This document shows positions 7,675 to 16,272 of a DNA stretch of 64,000 bases, one piece after another. The notes beneath the pieces are model-generated. The model saw only the letters and a list, made by a program, of their open reading frames with translations. It had not been told where the DNA came from and did not search any database. The position numbers were made by a program, and so were the translations under genes. Position 1 is the stretch's first letter; the number at the start of each line of letters is the position of its first letter. Origin of the DNA: DASVUS01 sp036388675 (lineage in GTDB: Bacteria; Armatimonadota; Abditibacteriia; Abditibacteriales; Abditibacteriaceae); assembly GCA_036388675.1 (NCBI GenBank), contig DASVRI010000030.1, positions 124,001 to 188,000 on the forward strand, in the 5' to 3' direction.

Positions 7675-8667
7675 ATGAGCATTATCTCACCTTGCGAAGT
7701 GCCGGCCACATTGAACGGCCATCAGCCGCCGCCCATCGAGCAACTGGGCCGCGACTCGGTAAATATTCTGGGCTATGTCGGCAACACGCCGCTGCTGTGT
7801 CTCGGCAACCTGACGCGGCATCTCACCAAGGTGAAGGTTTACGCCAAGGCCGAATACTTGAACCCCGGCGGCAGCGTGAAAGATCGCGCGGCCCTCAACA
7901 TGGTGCTGCACGGCGAAGCCACCGGCGAACTGACGCGCGGCAAAACCATTCTCGATTCGACCAGCGGCAATACGGGCATTGCTTATGCGATGATTGGTGC
8001 GGCGCGGGGTTACAAAGTCAAGCTCGTGATGCCGGGCAACGTATCGCCGGAGCGCAAAGCCATCGTGCAGCTTTATGGCGCCGAAGTCGTTCTATCCAGC
8101 GAGTATGAAGGCAGCGACGGCGCGATCCTCTTGGCGCGCGAGATTTACAACGAAAACCCGGACGCCTATTTCAAGCCCGACCAATACAACAACGAGATGA
8201 ACCCGCTGGCGCACTATCGCGGCACCGGGCCGGAAATCTGGCGGCAGACGAACGGGCGCGTGACACACTTCCTGGCGACTATCGGCACCAGCGGAACATT
8301 GATGGGCACCGGGCGCTACCTCAAAGAGCAAAACCCGGATGTGCAAATCGTCGCTGTGGAGCCGGACAACCCGATGCACGGCATCGAGGGCCTGAAATAC
8401 ATGGCCGAATCAATCAAGCCCGGCATCTACCACGAAGACGCGCATGACGCGAAAATTCCCGCTTCCACCGAAGACGCTTACGACATGAGCCGTCGTCTGG
8501 CGCGCGAGGAAGGCATTTTTGTAGGCTTCTCGGCGGGCGCGGCGGTGTGGGCGGCGCTGCACCTGGCGGAACATCTGGAAGAGCAGGGACAAGAGGCTGT
8601 TATTGTCACGATTTTATGCGACCGTGGCGACCGCTATCTAACACTGCTGGCGCAGCAGATGGAATGA
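7675..8667 (+). CDS. Cysteine synthase (PLP-dependent, CysM/CysK family)
   Basis: Condenses O-acetylserine or O-phosphoserine with sulfide or a thiocarboxylate. The 330-residue protein shows VGNTPLL near the N-terminus, the PLP lysine in GGSVKDRAA, the phosphate-binding loop STSGNTG, the substrate loop TIGTSGTLMGTG and GFSAGAAVWAAL. The adjacent JAMM peptidase suggests a CysM-like, sulfur-carrier-dependent enzyme, but sequence alone does not separate CysM from CysK. The TGA stop overlaps a copy of the GAGTACTC palindrome and a strong terminator follows. Confidence 0.92.
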   Translation: MSIISPCEVPATLNGHQPPPIEQLGRDSVNILGYVGNTPLLCLGNLTRHLTKVKVYAKAEYLNPGGSVKDRAALNMVLHGEATGELTRGKTILDSTSGNTGIAYAMIGAARGYKVKLVMPGNVSPERKAIVQLYGAEVVLSSEYEGSDGAILLAREIYNENPDAYFKPDQYNNEMNPLAHYRGTGPEIWRQTNGRVTHFLATIGTSGTLMGTGRYLKEQNPDVQIVAVEPDNPMHGIEGLKYMAESIKPGIYHEDAHDAKIPASTEDAYDMSRRLAREEGIFVGFSAGAAVWAALHLAEHLEEQGQEAVIVTILCDRGDRYLTLLAQQME

Positions 8668-8680
8668 GTACTCGCAAACA

Positions 8681-8720
8681 AAGCAAAGCCCCGCATCAAC
8701 ATGATGCGGGGCTTTGCTTT
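8681..8720 (+). terminator. Strong terminator after the cysteine operon
   Basis: An 18-bp perfect stem (8681-8698 with 8702-8719, core AAAGCCCCGCATCA) with a three-base loop ends in TTTT. AAAC on the other side means it can also serve the leftward small membrane gene at 8735-8896. Confidence 0.9.
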
Positions 8721-8734
8721 TGGGTGGTGCAGCG

Positions 8735-8896
8735 TTATACGGCGCGGCGTCCACCGAGCAGGTCGATAATGAAGAGCACAATCGCAATCACGATGAGAAT
8801 GTGGATAATTCCACCGAGACCAGCAAGCGCAGAGCGGAAACCGAAGAACCCAAGTAGCCACAGCACCAGCAAAATCAAAGCAATAGTCCGTAACAT
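8735..8896 (-). CDS. Small lmo0937-like (DUF5670-type) membrane protein
   Basis: A 53-residue peptide starting MLRTIALILLVLWLLGFFGF and ending DLLGGRRAV, with two hydrophobic segments around a short glycine-rich turn. This is the pattern of the lmo0937 family of tiny membrane proteins, often stress-associated and of unknown mechanism. The start has a strong AAAGGAGG ribosome site seven bases upstream. The adjacent YtxH-like gene on the same strand fits a general stress pair. The family call is by motif memory only. Confidence 0.8.
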   Translation of the reverse strand: MLRTIALILLVLWLLGFFGFRSALAGLGGIIHILIVIAIVLFIIDLLGGRRAV

Positions 8897-8960
8897 GGTC
8901 GTTGCCTCCTTTGGCTATGCACGACGGGAATTGTGACACGCTCAACATCAGACGCAGACT

Positions 8961-9275
8961 TTAAACGCTATCTATGACGTCGTGAGTCTGATCCTCAACT
9001 TCTTCTTTTGCTTCGCGGGCAATATCGAGCGTTTCATCCAGTGCGTCAGTTTTCTGGGAAGAACTATCCGGCAGAATGTTTCCTAGCTTGTCGCCAACGC
9101 TTTCACCGAGTGAGCCTCCCAACTCACCAGCTTTGTCTTTGAGTTTGGTTGCACCTTCAGCGAGTTCCTGGCGCATTTCTTGACCACGCCGCGGAGCCAG
9201 CAGCAACGCGGCCACAGTCCCAAACAACAGGCCTGTAACGATTCCTCGCAGATAACCGCCCGATTCACTGCCCAT
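8961..9275 (-). CDS. YtxH-like protein
   Basis: A 104-residue protein with an N-terminal membrane segment GIVTGLLFGTVAALLLAP followed by RRGQEMRQELAEGATKLKDK, the YtxH hallmark of a membrane anchor plus an amphipathic charged helix. The acidic C-terminal half has helical heptad-like character. GGGGAG lies before the ATG at 9275. YtxH proteins are linked to general stress responses in Firmicutes, but the molecular role is not known. It is divergent from the PfkB kinase gene. Confidence 0.85.
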   Translation of the reverse strand: MGSESGGYLRGIVTGLLFGTVAALLLAPRRGQEMRQELAEGATKLKDKAGELGGSLGESVGDKLGNILPDSSSQKTDALDETLDIAREAKEEVEDQTHDVIDSV

Positions 9276-9403
9276 AATTTCTCCCCGGCGACCTGCGCCA
9301 GTCCTCAAGCAAATGCAAATGCGATACCCAAGAATGAACCTGCTTTCAGAGCGCAAAGCATCGTCACGCGGCAGGCGACATGGCATAATAGAGGATGCTT
9401 CTT

Positions 9404-10555
9404 ATGAATACTTCATCTGCAAACATCGATTCATCGCTGGCGCGTGCCACGGCTCAAAAACTGCGCGATGGTGGCGCTCGTCTGGAACAAACGCCGTCTC
9501 TGCTGGGCTTTGACGGCTTCATCGACACGATTTACCATGTCGTTGACCAACGCCAATCGGCCAGCGAGTACTCGCGCGTGCGCACACTGGCCGAATATGG
9601 CGGGCGCATCGTATCCGCTGCGGGCAAAAGCACGAACGTCGAAATTGTGCCGCAAAACGTGAAACTGGGCGGCAACGGCCCCATCATGGCGAATGCGATG
9701 TGCGCCTTGGGCGTGCCCGTAACGTATTGCGGGATGACCGGCTATCCGACGCTTAACGAAGTATTCCGCGAACTGGCCAATCGCGCGCAACTGCTGCCCA
9801 TTTCCGACCCGGCGCTGACTGATGCCATCGAATTCGACGATGGCAAGCTCATCGTGGGCAAGCACGCAACCGTGGCCGATGTCTCTCACGAAAACATTGT
9901 GCAGCGCGTCGGCGAAACGGCGTGGCGCGAAGCGTGGCAAGGGTCGCGCTTTGTGGCGATGGTAAATTGGACCATGCTGCCGCATCTCACCGAGCTGTGG
10001 CAGAAAATCCAGGCCGACTTTCCCGGCGGAGAACGCAAGGTTTTGTTCTTCGATTTAGCTGACCCCGAAAAGCGCACGCGCGGCGATATTCGCGAGGCGC
10101 TTCTAACACTGGCCAAATTTCAGGGGCAGCACGATGTACTGCTGGGCCTGAACGAAAAAGAAGCGCAGCACGTCGCCGATGTGCTGGAACTGGAAGTCGG
10201 CAACGACGATGACCTGTCGCGCGAACAGAACATGATCGCCCTGGCGAGCGGCATTCGTGAAAAGCTCGGCATTGCCGTGTGCGTGGTGCATCCGACACAG
10301 TTTGCTGCCGCTGCGAATACGGAGACAACGGCCGTCGCTGCCGGGCCTTTCACGCCCAACCCGAAGATTTCCACCGGCGCGGGCGACCACTTCAATGCGG
10401 GCTTTTGCACCGGCTACCTGCTGGGCTGCGACCTGGCGCAATCGCTGCAAATGGGCGTTGCCACCAGCGGTTACTATGTGCGCAACGCGCAAAGCCCCAC
10501 GCGCGAACAACTGGCGGAGTTCCTGGAATCCCTGGATGAAAACTGTCCCTGTTAA
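9404..10555 (+). CDS. PfkB/ribokinase-family carbohydrate kinase
   Basis: A 383-residue sugar kinase. The N-terminal part has GFDGFIDTIYHVVD and KLGGNGPIMANAMCALG, the PfkB substrate-binding lid region. The C-terminal signature STGAGDHFNAGFCTGYLLG carries the catalytic Asp. The substrate cannot be told from the sequence. I chose the ATG at 9404 because GAGG at 9391-9394 is correctly spaced for it and abuts the alternative ATG at 9395. A hairpin terminator follows, so it is probably monocistronic. Confidence 0.88.
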   Translation: MNTSSANIDSSLARATAQKLRDGGARLEQTPSLLGFDGFIDTIYHVVDQRQSASEYSRVRTLAEYGGRIVSAAGKSTNVEIVPQNVKLGGNGPIMANAMCALGVPVTYCGMTGYPTLNEVFRELANRAQLLPISDPALTDAIEFDDGKLIVGKHATVADVSHENIVQRVGETAWREAWQGSRFVAMVNWTMLPHLTELWQKIQADFPGGERKVLFFDLADPEKRTRGDIREALLTLAKFQGQHDVLLGLNEKEAQHVADVLELEVGNDDDLSREQNMIALASGIREKLGIAVCVVHPTQFAAAANTETTAVAAGPFTPNPKISTGAGDHFNAGFCTGYLLGCDLAQSLQMGVATSGYYVRNAQSPTREQLAEFLESLDENCPC

Positions 10556-10606
10556 GGGCAAACGACATTTAGCGCGGCCTGCATTTGTGGCAAGGTAACA
10601 AAGTGC

Positions 10607-10640
10607 TGCAACGGACGCCTATAGCGCGTCCGTTGCATTT
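10607..10640 (+). terminator. Terminator after the PfkB-type gene
   Basis: A 12-bp stem, TGCAACGGACGC paired with GCGTCCGTTGCA, closes a seven-base loop and is followed by TTTC. It stands between two convergent genes. Confidence 0.65.
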
Positions 10641-10659
10641 CGGGCCCTAAGCCTACGCG

Positions 10660-11490
10660 TTACGCGGCGCTTTCCTGCCAGCGTTGTTTCATCAGCGCCA
10701 GCGCAGGTTCTACCTGAGTACTCATGTCGTCGAAACGGCCTTCAAACGAGCAGCGAGCGTCGTAATCGGCGGTGCGCATCGCGCGGAAGAATCCGATGAA
10801 ATCTTCTTCGCCTTCGGTGGCAAAGCCCGGCGCGACACGACCAATATCGGCTAAATGCGTGTGCTTCAAGCGAGCACCGGCCTGCGCCACGTTTTGCATC
10901 GGCTCTTTTTCTTCGGCCATGTGATACAGGTCGGCCAGCAACTGGATGCGCGGCTGCGCGATCTCATCAACCAGGCGCGCGCCATCCCCAACGCTGAGCA
11001 GGAAGTTGTCTTCCTTGGTATTCAGCGGCTCCAGTGCGATTGTGATGTCGGCTTCTTCAGCGATGGGATTCAACGCGCGGCAAAACCGGATGAACTGTTG
11101 ACGTGCCTCGTCGTGGCTGAAACCAGCGGGCACTTTGCGCGCGCCGGCAGAACCCAGCACAACAACTTCTCCACCCAGCGCTTTGCATCGTGGTAGAGCC
11201 GTGCGGCAGTAATCGAGTACTCGTTGCAGGTTCACATCCGGCCCGGTGATGCGATGATGACCCGGAATAAACGAATTGAAGGCTTCCACGCGCAACGCCT
11301 GATTTGTTACGGCAGCGCGTAGCGCTTCCCAATCGGCTTCACTGCCTTCCGGCAGCGTGGCGCCTACTCCGAACTCCACGTAATCGGCGCCGACTTCTTG
11401 CATGAACGTCATCAATCGCGCGACTGAGGCCGCTACATCTTCGCCTTCGTGAGCCAGGCTGGTTGGCCCGCAGCAAATTCCAAATTTCAT
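10660..11490 (-). CDS. Sugar phosphate isomerase/epimerase (xylose-isomerase-like TIM barrel)
   Basis: A 276-residue protein of the AP-endonuclease-2/xylose-isomerase-like superfamily. Likely metal ligands are the Glu in IALEPLN, the Asp/His in LLADLYHMAEE, the His in KHTHLADIGR and the late Glu in CSFEGRFDD. The barrel opens with MKFGICCGPTS and has VEFGVG and VVLGSAG strands. Members interconvert keto-sugars or open inositol derivatives; the substrate is unknown. AAAAGGAAC precedes the ATG at 11490. The upstream small gene is on the opposite side of a promoter gap, so no operon is evident. Confidence 0.85.
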   Translation of the reverse strand: MKFGICCGPTSLAHEGEDVAASVARLMTFMQEVGADYVEFGVGATLPEGSEADWEALRAAVTNQALRVEAFNSFIPGHHRITGPDVNLQRVLDYCRTALPRCKALGGEVVVLGSAGARKVPAGFSHDEARQQFIRFCRALNPIAEEADITIALEPLNTKEDNFLLSVGDGARLVDEIAQPRIQLLADLYHMAEEKEPMQNVAQAGARLKHTHLADIGRVAPGFATEGEEDFIGFFRAMRTADYDARCSFEGRFDDMSTQVEPALALMKQRWQESAA

Positions 11491-11532
11491 GGCAGTTCCT
11501 TTTGAATGATACAACGATTGGTTGTGTGGCTA

Positions 11533-11877
11533 TTAATCACTCGCGTTGCTCGTGATGCTGTCATGGGTATGCATTACAGCACCTGCAAGATGCACTTTTA
11601 TACGCGGATTCTTGCTCACTGCCCATTCCATTAACTCCCATGTATCTTCTTCTGTCCATTCATGCTTATTGAGGCGCAATACATAAACTTTGGCCGTAAC
11701 CATGTGAGTAACCTCATTTATCCATTTCATTTGATCCACCTTTTCTACATCACTGATGCTGGTATCTGACCAAATGCCACGGATGGACACAGTGAGGTTA
11801 TGAGCAAGCACTTCGTAGAAGTGCAGCCTTTGTTCCGGCGTCAAGCTGTTTGTCTTTTCGACAAAGTTGAAGGACAT
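11533..11877 (-). CDS. Hypothetical protein
   Basis: A soluble 114-residue protein starting MSFNFVEKTNSLTPEQRLHFYEVLAHNLTVSIRGIW, with a Trp/Glu-rich C-terminal half (EWTEEDTWELMEWAVSKNP). It is predicted mainly helical, with no membrane segment. I recognise no family. The upstream extension to 11940 includes a near-copy of the dispersed palindrome (GAGTACTT type) and is less protein-like. Composition is slightly more AT-rich than the neighbours, which may mark acquired DNA. Confidence 0.6.
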   Translation of the reverse strand: MSFNFVEKTNSLTPEQRLHFYEVLAHNLTVSIRGIWSDTSISDVEKVDQMKWINEVTHMVTAKVYVLRLNKHEWTEEDTWELMEWAVSKNPRIKVHLAGAVMHTHDSITSNASD

Positions 11878-12025
11878 GACATTAAGTCTGCTGTATTCAG
11901 AGTACTTGATGCATCTATAATGCTGCGCGCAGCCACACAACAGAAATTATACCGCCCTGTGTCAACTGACAGCCAATTGCTGAGAGCACCACTCGATGCG
12001 TGAATAGATGAGTCTGGCGATGCCA

Positions 12026-12072
12026 TAAATTAGTGGATGGCGATGAATTCTTCATCACTATCCACTAATTTA
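12026..12072 (-). terminator. Long hairpin downstream of the TonB receptor
   Basis: A 22-bp nearly perfect stem (12026-12047 with 12051-12072, outer arm TAAATTAGTGGAT) with a three-base loop lies 12 bases after the receptor stop. There is no long U tract, so it may be a weak terminator or a 3' stabilising hairpin. Confidence 0.55.
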
Positions 12073-12083
12073 CCCTGCACAAG

Positions 12084-14099
12084 TTAGAAGGCACTTGTCG
12101 TTAAGCCCACCACGAAGTTGAAACGCGGCGAACGAAAACCGGCGACTTCTTCGTAGCGGCGATTGAACAGGTTCTGCGCGCGCACATAGGCTTGCACGCC
12201 GGGTCGGATATCGTAGCCCGCTGTGAGATCGAAGCGCGTGTAGCCGGCGAATTGTTGCGGCGTAAATGTTGGGCCAATGTCGAAGCGGCGTCCCTGTGCC
12301 ACAACTCCCACGTCAAATTGCGCTTTGCCGCGCCGGTACAGCAGGTCGGCGGACGTGGCGAATTTCGGGCGGCGCACCAGCGGCGCGCTGCTCGACTCAG
12401 TGCGCAGAAACGAGTGGTTTACAATGGCACGGAAGCCATTGCCAAGCGGCTGATTAAGGTAAAGTTCCACACCCTGCGTGTAGGCGCGGTTAATGTTGAT
12501 TGGTGGGAAACCGCTGTTAATCAGGTTGCGGAAACGGTTGCGAAAAAGCGTCACTTCAAAGCGCCCGCCGTTGCCCAGTTCACGCTCGTAGCCCAAGTCG
12601 TAGCCGACACTTTCCTCTGGTTGCAAATTCGGGTTGCTCGAAACACCGGACGGCGGAAAGAAAAGCTGATCGAAAGTGGGCGACTGAAAGGCTGTGCCAA
12701 TCGAAGTCTTGATGCGAGAACGAGTACTCAGGTCGTAAGAGGCCGAAACCCGGCCATTGATATCGCTACCATATTGAGAGTTGTTTTCGAAGCGCACGCC
12801 CGGCACAAGCGCGAATCTGCCGCTACGAAATTCATCTTGCACATACAGCGCCTGTGTGTTGGTGGTCGGGGAGAACGAAGCGGCAAAGGGTGGAAAAGCC
12901 GACGATGTACTCAGAATATCGACCGAAGCGCTTTCGCGGTAGTATTCAGCGCCGACGGTGAGGGTGTGCTTCCCCAGATCAAATGATGTCTGTCCATCGA
13001 GTGTGAGAACGCGGTCGCGGAAAAGGTTCTGGTTGGCGAAACCGAACTCGTCGCCGGGATTAGCCGGGTCATCGAAATCGAGGTGACGATTGTAAAAACC
13101 CAGCGTAACAGAATCGCGGCGCTTACCCACTTTGTTCGAGTACTCGATGCTGCCTACAATGTTGCGTTGATCGGAACGGGCGTTCGGGTCAAAGGCAAAA
13201 AATAGTGGATTGACCTGGCCCGGTGTGCCGATGCGTGCATCGTCGATGCGTGCCGTAAAACTAAGATTGCCTTGCCCTGACAGCGGATGATCGAAGCGTA
13301 GCGATGCACCTAAATTACGATAATCGTCATTGCGGAAGAAGCCATCTGTGTTCAGGCGAGTGGCTGCGAAGCTGAGACGGTTTTTGCCCAGTTCACCGCC
13401 GGCAGTTACGACCTGCTTATTGGTGCTGTAATCGCCGAATTCGATGCGCCCGCCGGTGCGAAATTCGCCCGTGCCGCGCCGCGTAATGATGTTGATAACG
13501 CCGCCCATGGCGTCCGAGCCATATAGTGCGCTTTGCGGGCCACGTAGCACTTCGATGCGCTCGATGTTTTCAACCGCCAGTGTCCCGAAATCGAAGCCGC
13601 CAAAGCTGCGCGCGTTGACGCGCACGCCATCGATGAGCACAAGGGTTTGGTCGGGAGCGGCGCCGCGCAGAAAGACACGCGTCTGCTTGCCGCGCGTGCC
13701 GCTTTGCGACACCGAAATACCCGGCACTTGATTGATGATGTCCGTAACATCGAAGGGCTTCTTTTGCTCGATCTGCTGGCGCGTGATAACTGTTACCGCA
13801 GATGTGCTTTGCGTCAGTTGCCGCGGATTGCGCGTTGGTGTTACAACGACAATTGTCTCCGGCTCCTCGTCTTCGGGAGCCGTTGTCGCGCTGTTTTGAT
13901 TTTGAGCAGCGCTGGAACTGTTTTCCGTGCCAGGTGTGGCCTGTGTCGTATTGGGAGATGTTGTTGCGTTGGGCGCAGTTGTGGTGTCCGGGGTAGTTGC
14001 TGAACCGGTGGCTGGCGTTTCTTGCGCCAAAGCAGCCTGCGCCGAAGCGGCCTGCGCTAACACGAGCAGTGCGGCCAATGTGTAAAGAGAATTCTTCAT
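12084..14099 (-). CDS. TonB-dependent outer-membrane receptor, BtuB-like
   Basis: Energy-coupled import receptor of the outer membrane. A signal peptide (MKNSLYTLAALLVLAQAASA) is followed by a Thr/Ala/Asn-rich linker and a TonB-box-like stretch ETIVVVTPTR. The plug domain carries STSAVTVITRQQIEQKKPFD, NQVPGISVSQSG, VFLRGAAPDQTLVLIDGVRV and VLRGPQSALYGSDAMGG. A long beta-barrel runs to the C-terminal aromatic strand FNFVVGLTTSAF. The length of 671 residues is normal. A cobalamin riboswitch with its own promoter and terminator lies directly upstream, so cobalamin (or a corrinoid) is the likely cargo and expression should fall when cobalamin is abundant. No btuCDF transporter is in the window. 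Confidence 0.93.
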   Translation of the reverse strand: MKNSLYTLAALLVLAQAASAQAALAQETPATGSATTPDTTTAPNATTSPNTTQATPGTENSSSAAQNQNSATTAPEDEEPETIVVVTPTRNPRQLTQSTSAVTVITRQQIEQKKPFDVTDIINQVPGISVSQSGTRGKQTRVFLRGAAPDQTLVLIDGVRVNARSFGGFDFGTLAVENIERIEVLRGPQSALYGSDAMGGVINIITRRGTGEFRTGGRIEFGDYSTNKQVVTAGGELGKNRLSFAATRLNTDGFFRNDDYRNLGASLRFDHPLSGQGNLSFTARIDDARIGTPGQVNPLFFAFDPNARSDQRNIVGSIEYSNKVGKRRDSVTLGFYNRHLDFDDPANPGDEFGFANQNLFRDRVLTLDGQTSFDLGKHTLTVGAEYYRESASVDILSTSSAFPPFAASFSPTTNTQALYVQDEFRSGRFALVPGVRFENNSQYGSDINGRVSASYDLSTRSRIKTSIGTAFQSPTFDQLFFPPSGVSSNPNLQPEESVGYDLGYERELGNGGRFEVTLFRNRFRNLINSGFPPININRAYTQGVELYLNQPLGNGFRAIVNHSFLRTESSSAPLVRRPKFATSADLLYRRGKAQFDVGVVAQGRRFDIGPTFTPQQFAGYTRFDLTAGYDIRPGVQAYVRAQNLFNRRYEEVAGFRSPRFNFVVGLTTSAF

Positions 14100-14126
14100 A
14101 ATGTGTCAACAAAACGAAACGGCAAA

Positions 14127-14158
14127 CAAAAACCCCGGCTTCAATTGAAGCCGGGGTG
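14127..14158 (-). terminator. Intrinsic terminator in the receptor leader (riboswitch expression platform)
   Basis: A perfect 26-base palindrome (14132-14157, half CCCCGGCTTCAA) is followed on the minus strand by TTTTTGTTT. It lies between the cobalamin aptamer and the receptor start codon, so it can act as the regulated attenuator. Confidence 0.85.
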
Positions 14159-14327
14159 AAATACGAATGCGAAAAAGTGCTGAATCAATGCGGCGCCGGA
14201 GGCCATTGCGAGAATTACGAGTACTCGTGCGAGTGCCGGTAACTACTCTCGAAGCGACGCTCCCTCGCGCGCGAAGAAAGCTGGTAATGCATTCGCCTCA
14301 CCCCTTTCCCTCGAAGAGTGTGTAGCA

Positions 14328-14580
14328 TTGTCTGCCGGTCGGTCTCCTGACTCATCGCTTCATCCTAGCCCGTCTTCCCAGGCAGAGTGCGATGCATCAA
14401 CAGATGCATCGCACTGCACGCTCAGTGACTTATTGGGCATTGTCGGCGACTACAGTGGCGGGGCCGTGCCTTTGGCTGCAGCGAGTACTCGCAAGAGTTT
14501 CGTAGCGGCTTCGGACTTCCCGAAAGCGCGTCCGAGTTGTGGCGCGCTTTCATACCAGCAGAGAATTATTCAGTTGTGCT
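14328..14580 (-). promoter_or_regulatory. Cobalamin riboswitch
   Basis: On the minus strand the leader has GGGAAGTCCG, then the conserved core GGCCCCGCCACTGT (about 14450-14467) and, near the 3' end, the box CAGGAGACCGACCGGCA (about 14333-14352), all diagnostic of AdoCbl riboswitches. A stem GTGCGATGCATC lies in the variable region at 14387-14414. One GAGTACTC copy (14483-14490) lies within the aptamer's peripheral part. It regulates the TonB receptor by transcription attenuation at the terminator 170 bases downstream. Confidence 0.93.
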
Positions 14581-14585
14581 TTCCC

Positions 14586-14614
14586 ATGATACCTGCATCG
14601 CGCGCCGCTGTCAA
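14586..14614 (-). promoter_or_regulatory. Predicted sigma70 promoter of the riboswitch transcript
   Basis: On the minus strand a consensus TTGACA (14609-14614) is separated by 17 bases from TATCAT (14586-14591). Transcription would start about seven bases later, just before the aptamer. It is one of the best promoters in the window. Confidence 0.75.
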
Positions 14615-14617
14615 ACA

Positions 14618-14651
14618 ACAAAAATCCCGCTAAAAACGCAACGGGATTTTG
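14618..14651 (-). terminator. Terminator after the M48 protease gene
   Basis: On the minus strand AAAATCCCG and CGGGATTTTTG form a 9-bp stem around a 12-base loop, followed by a T-rich run. It ends the protease transcript just upstream of the riboswitch promoter. Confidence 0.75.
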
Positions 14652-14680
14652 AAATGAAACTGTGTTGTTTGGGCGAAGTG

Positions 14681-15976
14681 TTACGGCACACGCGCGTAGC
14701 CTGTGCGGCGGCTGAGGCTAAAGCGAACAAGGTGCGAGTCGTTGTCGAGCGTGGCGCGTGCGCCGGTGGCCTGGGCTAATAGCGCGACGGGAGCATACAA
14801 AATTCCATTGTATTCAACCGCCGCTGCCGACATCATTACAGAGCGGTCGTTGAGGTAAGCCACGGTTGAGTTGCGGCGCAGTTCCAGCGTTTGTGTGCCA
14901 CGGCGCATCGTGACATCAACTCCGTCCCCCGAGACAGTTGCACCAGCCCAACGTGCAAATCCGGCAACCGGCGCCATCACAATGCTCTCGTTGCTTTCGA
15001 CAGCACTTCGCAGGCGCAAGGGCGCGCCGAAGTTAATTTCCTCGTCGTTCGAGTACTCGACGGAATCATTATCCGGTGGGTAAAGAGCCGTGCTGCTGTC
15101 GTTGCCTGGTTCGTCCGGGTAGCGGTCGCTTGTGTCCGACGAACTTGTGTCCGATGGATAGGCGGTCGGGGCGTAAGCGTTGCCGGCCATGGTCAGGCGC
15201 GGCCCACCGGCCCGACGTGCGACATCCAGCAAGTTTTCCCTTGTAATCTGCTGGCTTACGGCGGCTTGACGGCTCTTGGGTGCCGGGTGTGTCGAAAGAT
15301 ACTTGTCCAGGCCACCGCCGCGCGAGCCTGTGTCGAGTTTGGCCAGCATCGAGACTGCGGCACGCGGGTCGTAGCCCAACTGGCTCATAAAGCGTGCGCC
15401 GACGGCATCCGCTTCGTTTTCATCTTTGCGCGAGTAGCCGCTCGAAACAACCGCCCATCCGACATTAGCAATGGCACCGATGGCGTTGCCGCCGTTTCCA
15501 CGTCCCAAAACTGCGCCCAGGACACCGGCGATCAAGCCCGCTTTTTGCTGCTTCTCAACTTGCGCCACAATGTGGCGACGGTCGATGTGCGCAGTTTCGT
15601 GTCCCAGAACGTAAGCGAGTTCCGCATCGTTGGTTGTGGTCTTTACCAGTTTGGTGGTGACGAAAATCGGGCCACCCGGCGCGGCAAACGCATTAAGAAC
15701 TTTGTCGTTCTGCAACACTGTGTATGAGTAGGGAATGTTCTTGCGTCCCGACAAGCGCGCGAACTGCATTCCGATGGCACGCACGCGACGTTGCATCGGG
15801 TTGCTGGCGGGTAAGGCACGACCATACTCCTTCTGCGCCTGTGCCGCGACTTGCTGCCCGGCGCGAATTTCATCCTGTTCCGATAAGCCAAAGAGACCGG
15901 CCTGTGCAGGCTGTGCCAGCGGTAACGTCGCGCCCACAGTCAACCCCAAAAGCCAGAATGCTTTTTGTTGTTTCAT
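14681..15976 (-). CDS. Secreted M48-family metalloprotease with copper-amine-oxidase-N-like tail
   Basis: A 431-residue zinc protease. The signal peptide is MKQQKAFWLLGLTVGATLPLAQPAQA. The zinc motif HETAH is at residues 126-130 in AYVLGHETAHIDRRH, and the third ligand Glu is in RKDENEADAVGARFM. STHPAPKSRQAAV is typical of BepA/LoiP-like M48 enzymes in the envelope. A Ser/Asp-rich linker leads to a C-terminal domain (about residues 320-425, with VAYLNDRSVMMSAAAVEYNG and YAPVALLAQATGA) resembling copper amine oxidase N-terminal-like domains. GGAGGAATC precedes the ATG. Probably periplasmic, in outer-membrane protein quality control. Confidence 0.88.
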   Translation of the reverse strand: MKQQKAFWLLGLTVGATLPLAQPAQAGLFGLSEQDEIRAGQQVAAQAQKEYGRALPASNPMQRRVRAIGMQFARLSGRKNIPYSYTVLQNDKVLNAFAAPGGPIFVTTKLVKTTTNDAELAYVLGHETAHIDRRHIVAQVEKQQKAGLIAGVLGAVLGRGNGGNAIGAIANVGWAVVSSGYSRKDENEADAVGARFMSQLGYDPRAAVSMLAKLDTGSRGGGLDKYLSTHPAPKSRQAAVSQQITRENLLDVARRAGGPRLTMAGNAYAPTAYPSDTSSSDTSDRYPDEPGNDSSTALYPPDNDSVEYSNDEEINFGAPLRLRSAVESNESIVMAPVAGFARWAGATVSGDGVDVTMRRGTQTLELRRNSTVAYLNDRSVMMSAAAVEYNGILYAPVALLAQATGARATLDNDSHLVRFSLSRRTGYARVP

Positions 15977-16192
15977 GAGATTCCTCCATCCATAACCAAT
16001 AACTTCTATACGTCCAAAACCGATAAATGTTCAAGACCAATCGGCATTTGCGTGCCGGGAGCGAATGCAAAACCTGCGCCATAGCGTTTACAAGAACGCC
16101 CCACAGTGTTTACAAGAAGAGGCCACGAGTACTCGCCGGAGTCTCTGAAGAAAGTGAGCAAAGCTAAATCCTATGAGCGAGGTAGAATTACG

Positions 16193-16221
16193 TTGCGTGC
16201 ATTTTCGGCGCGCGCTATAAT
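16193..16221 (+). promoter_or_regulatory. Predicted sigma70 promoter of the sulfurtransferase gene
   Basis: TTGCGT (16193-16198), a 17-base spacer and a perfect TATAAT (16216-16221) lie about 50 bases before the sulfurtransferase start. Two direct copies of GTTTACAAGAA (16086-16096 and 16108-16118) lie further upstream and could be an operator, though I know no regulator for them. Confidence 0.65.
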
Positions 16222-16272
16222 GGGGAGCGACAACTTGAATAACGCAATGAAATAGGGACGGGGAGGCCGAAG

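Noticed and set aside
14328..14633. A 101-codon plus-strand frame upstream of the TonB receptor
   Set aside because: It lies entirely on the complement of the cobalamin riboswitch and its promoter, and its codons reflect RNA structure.
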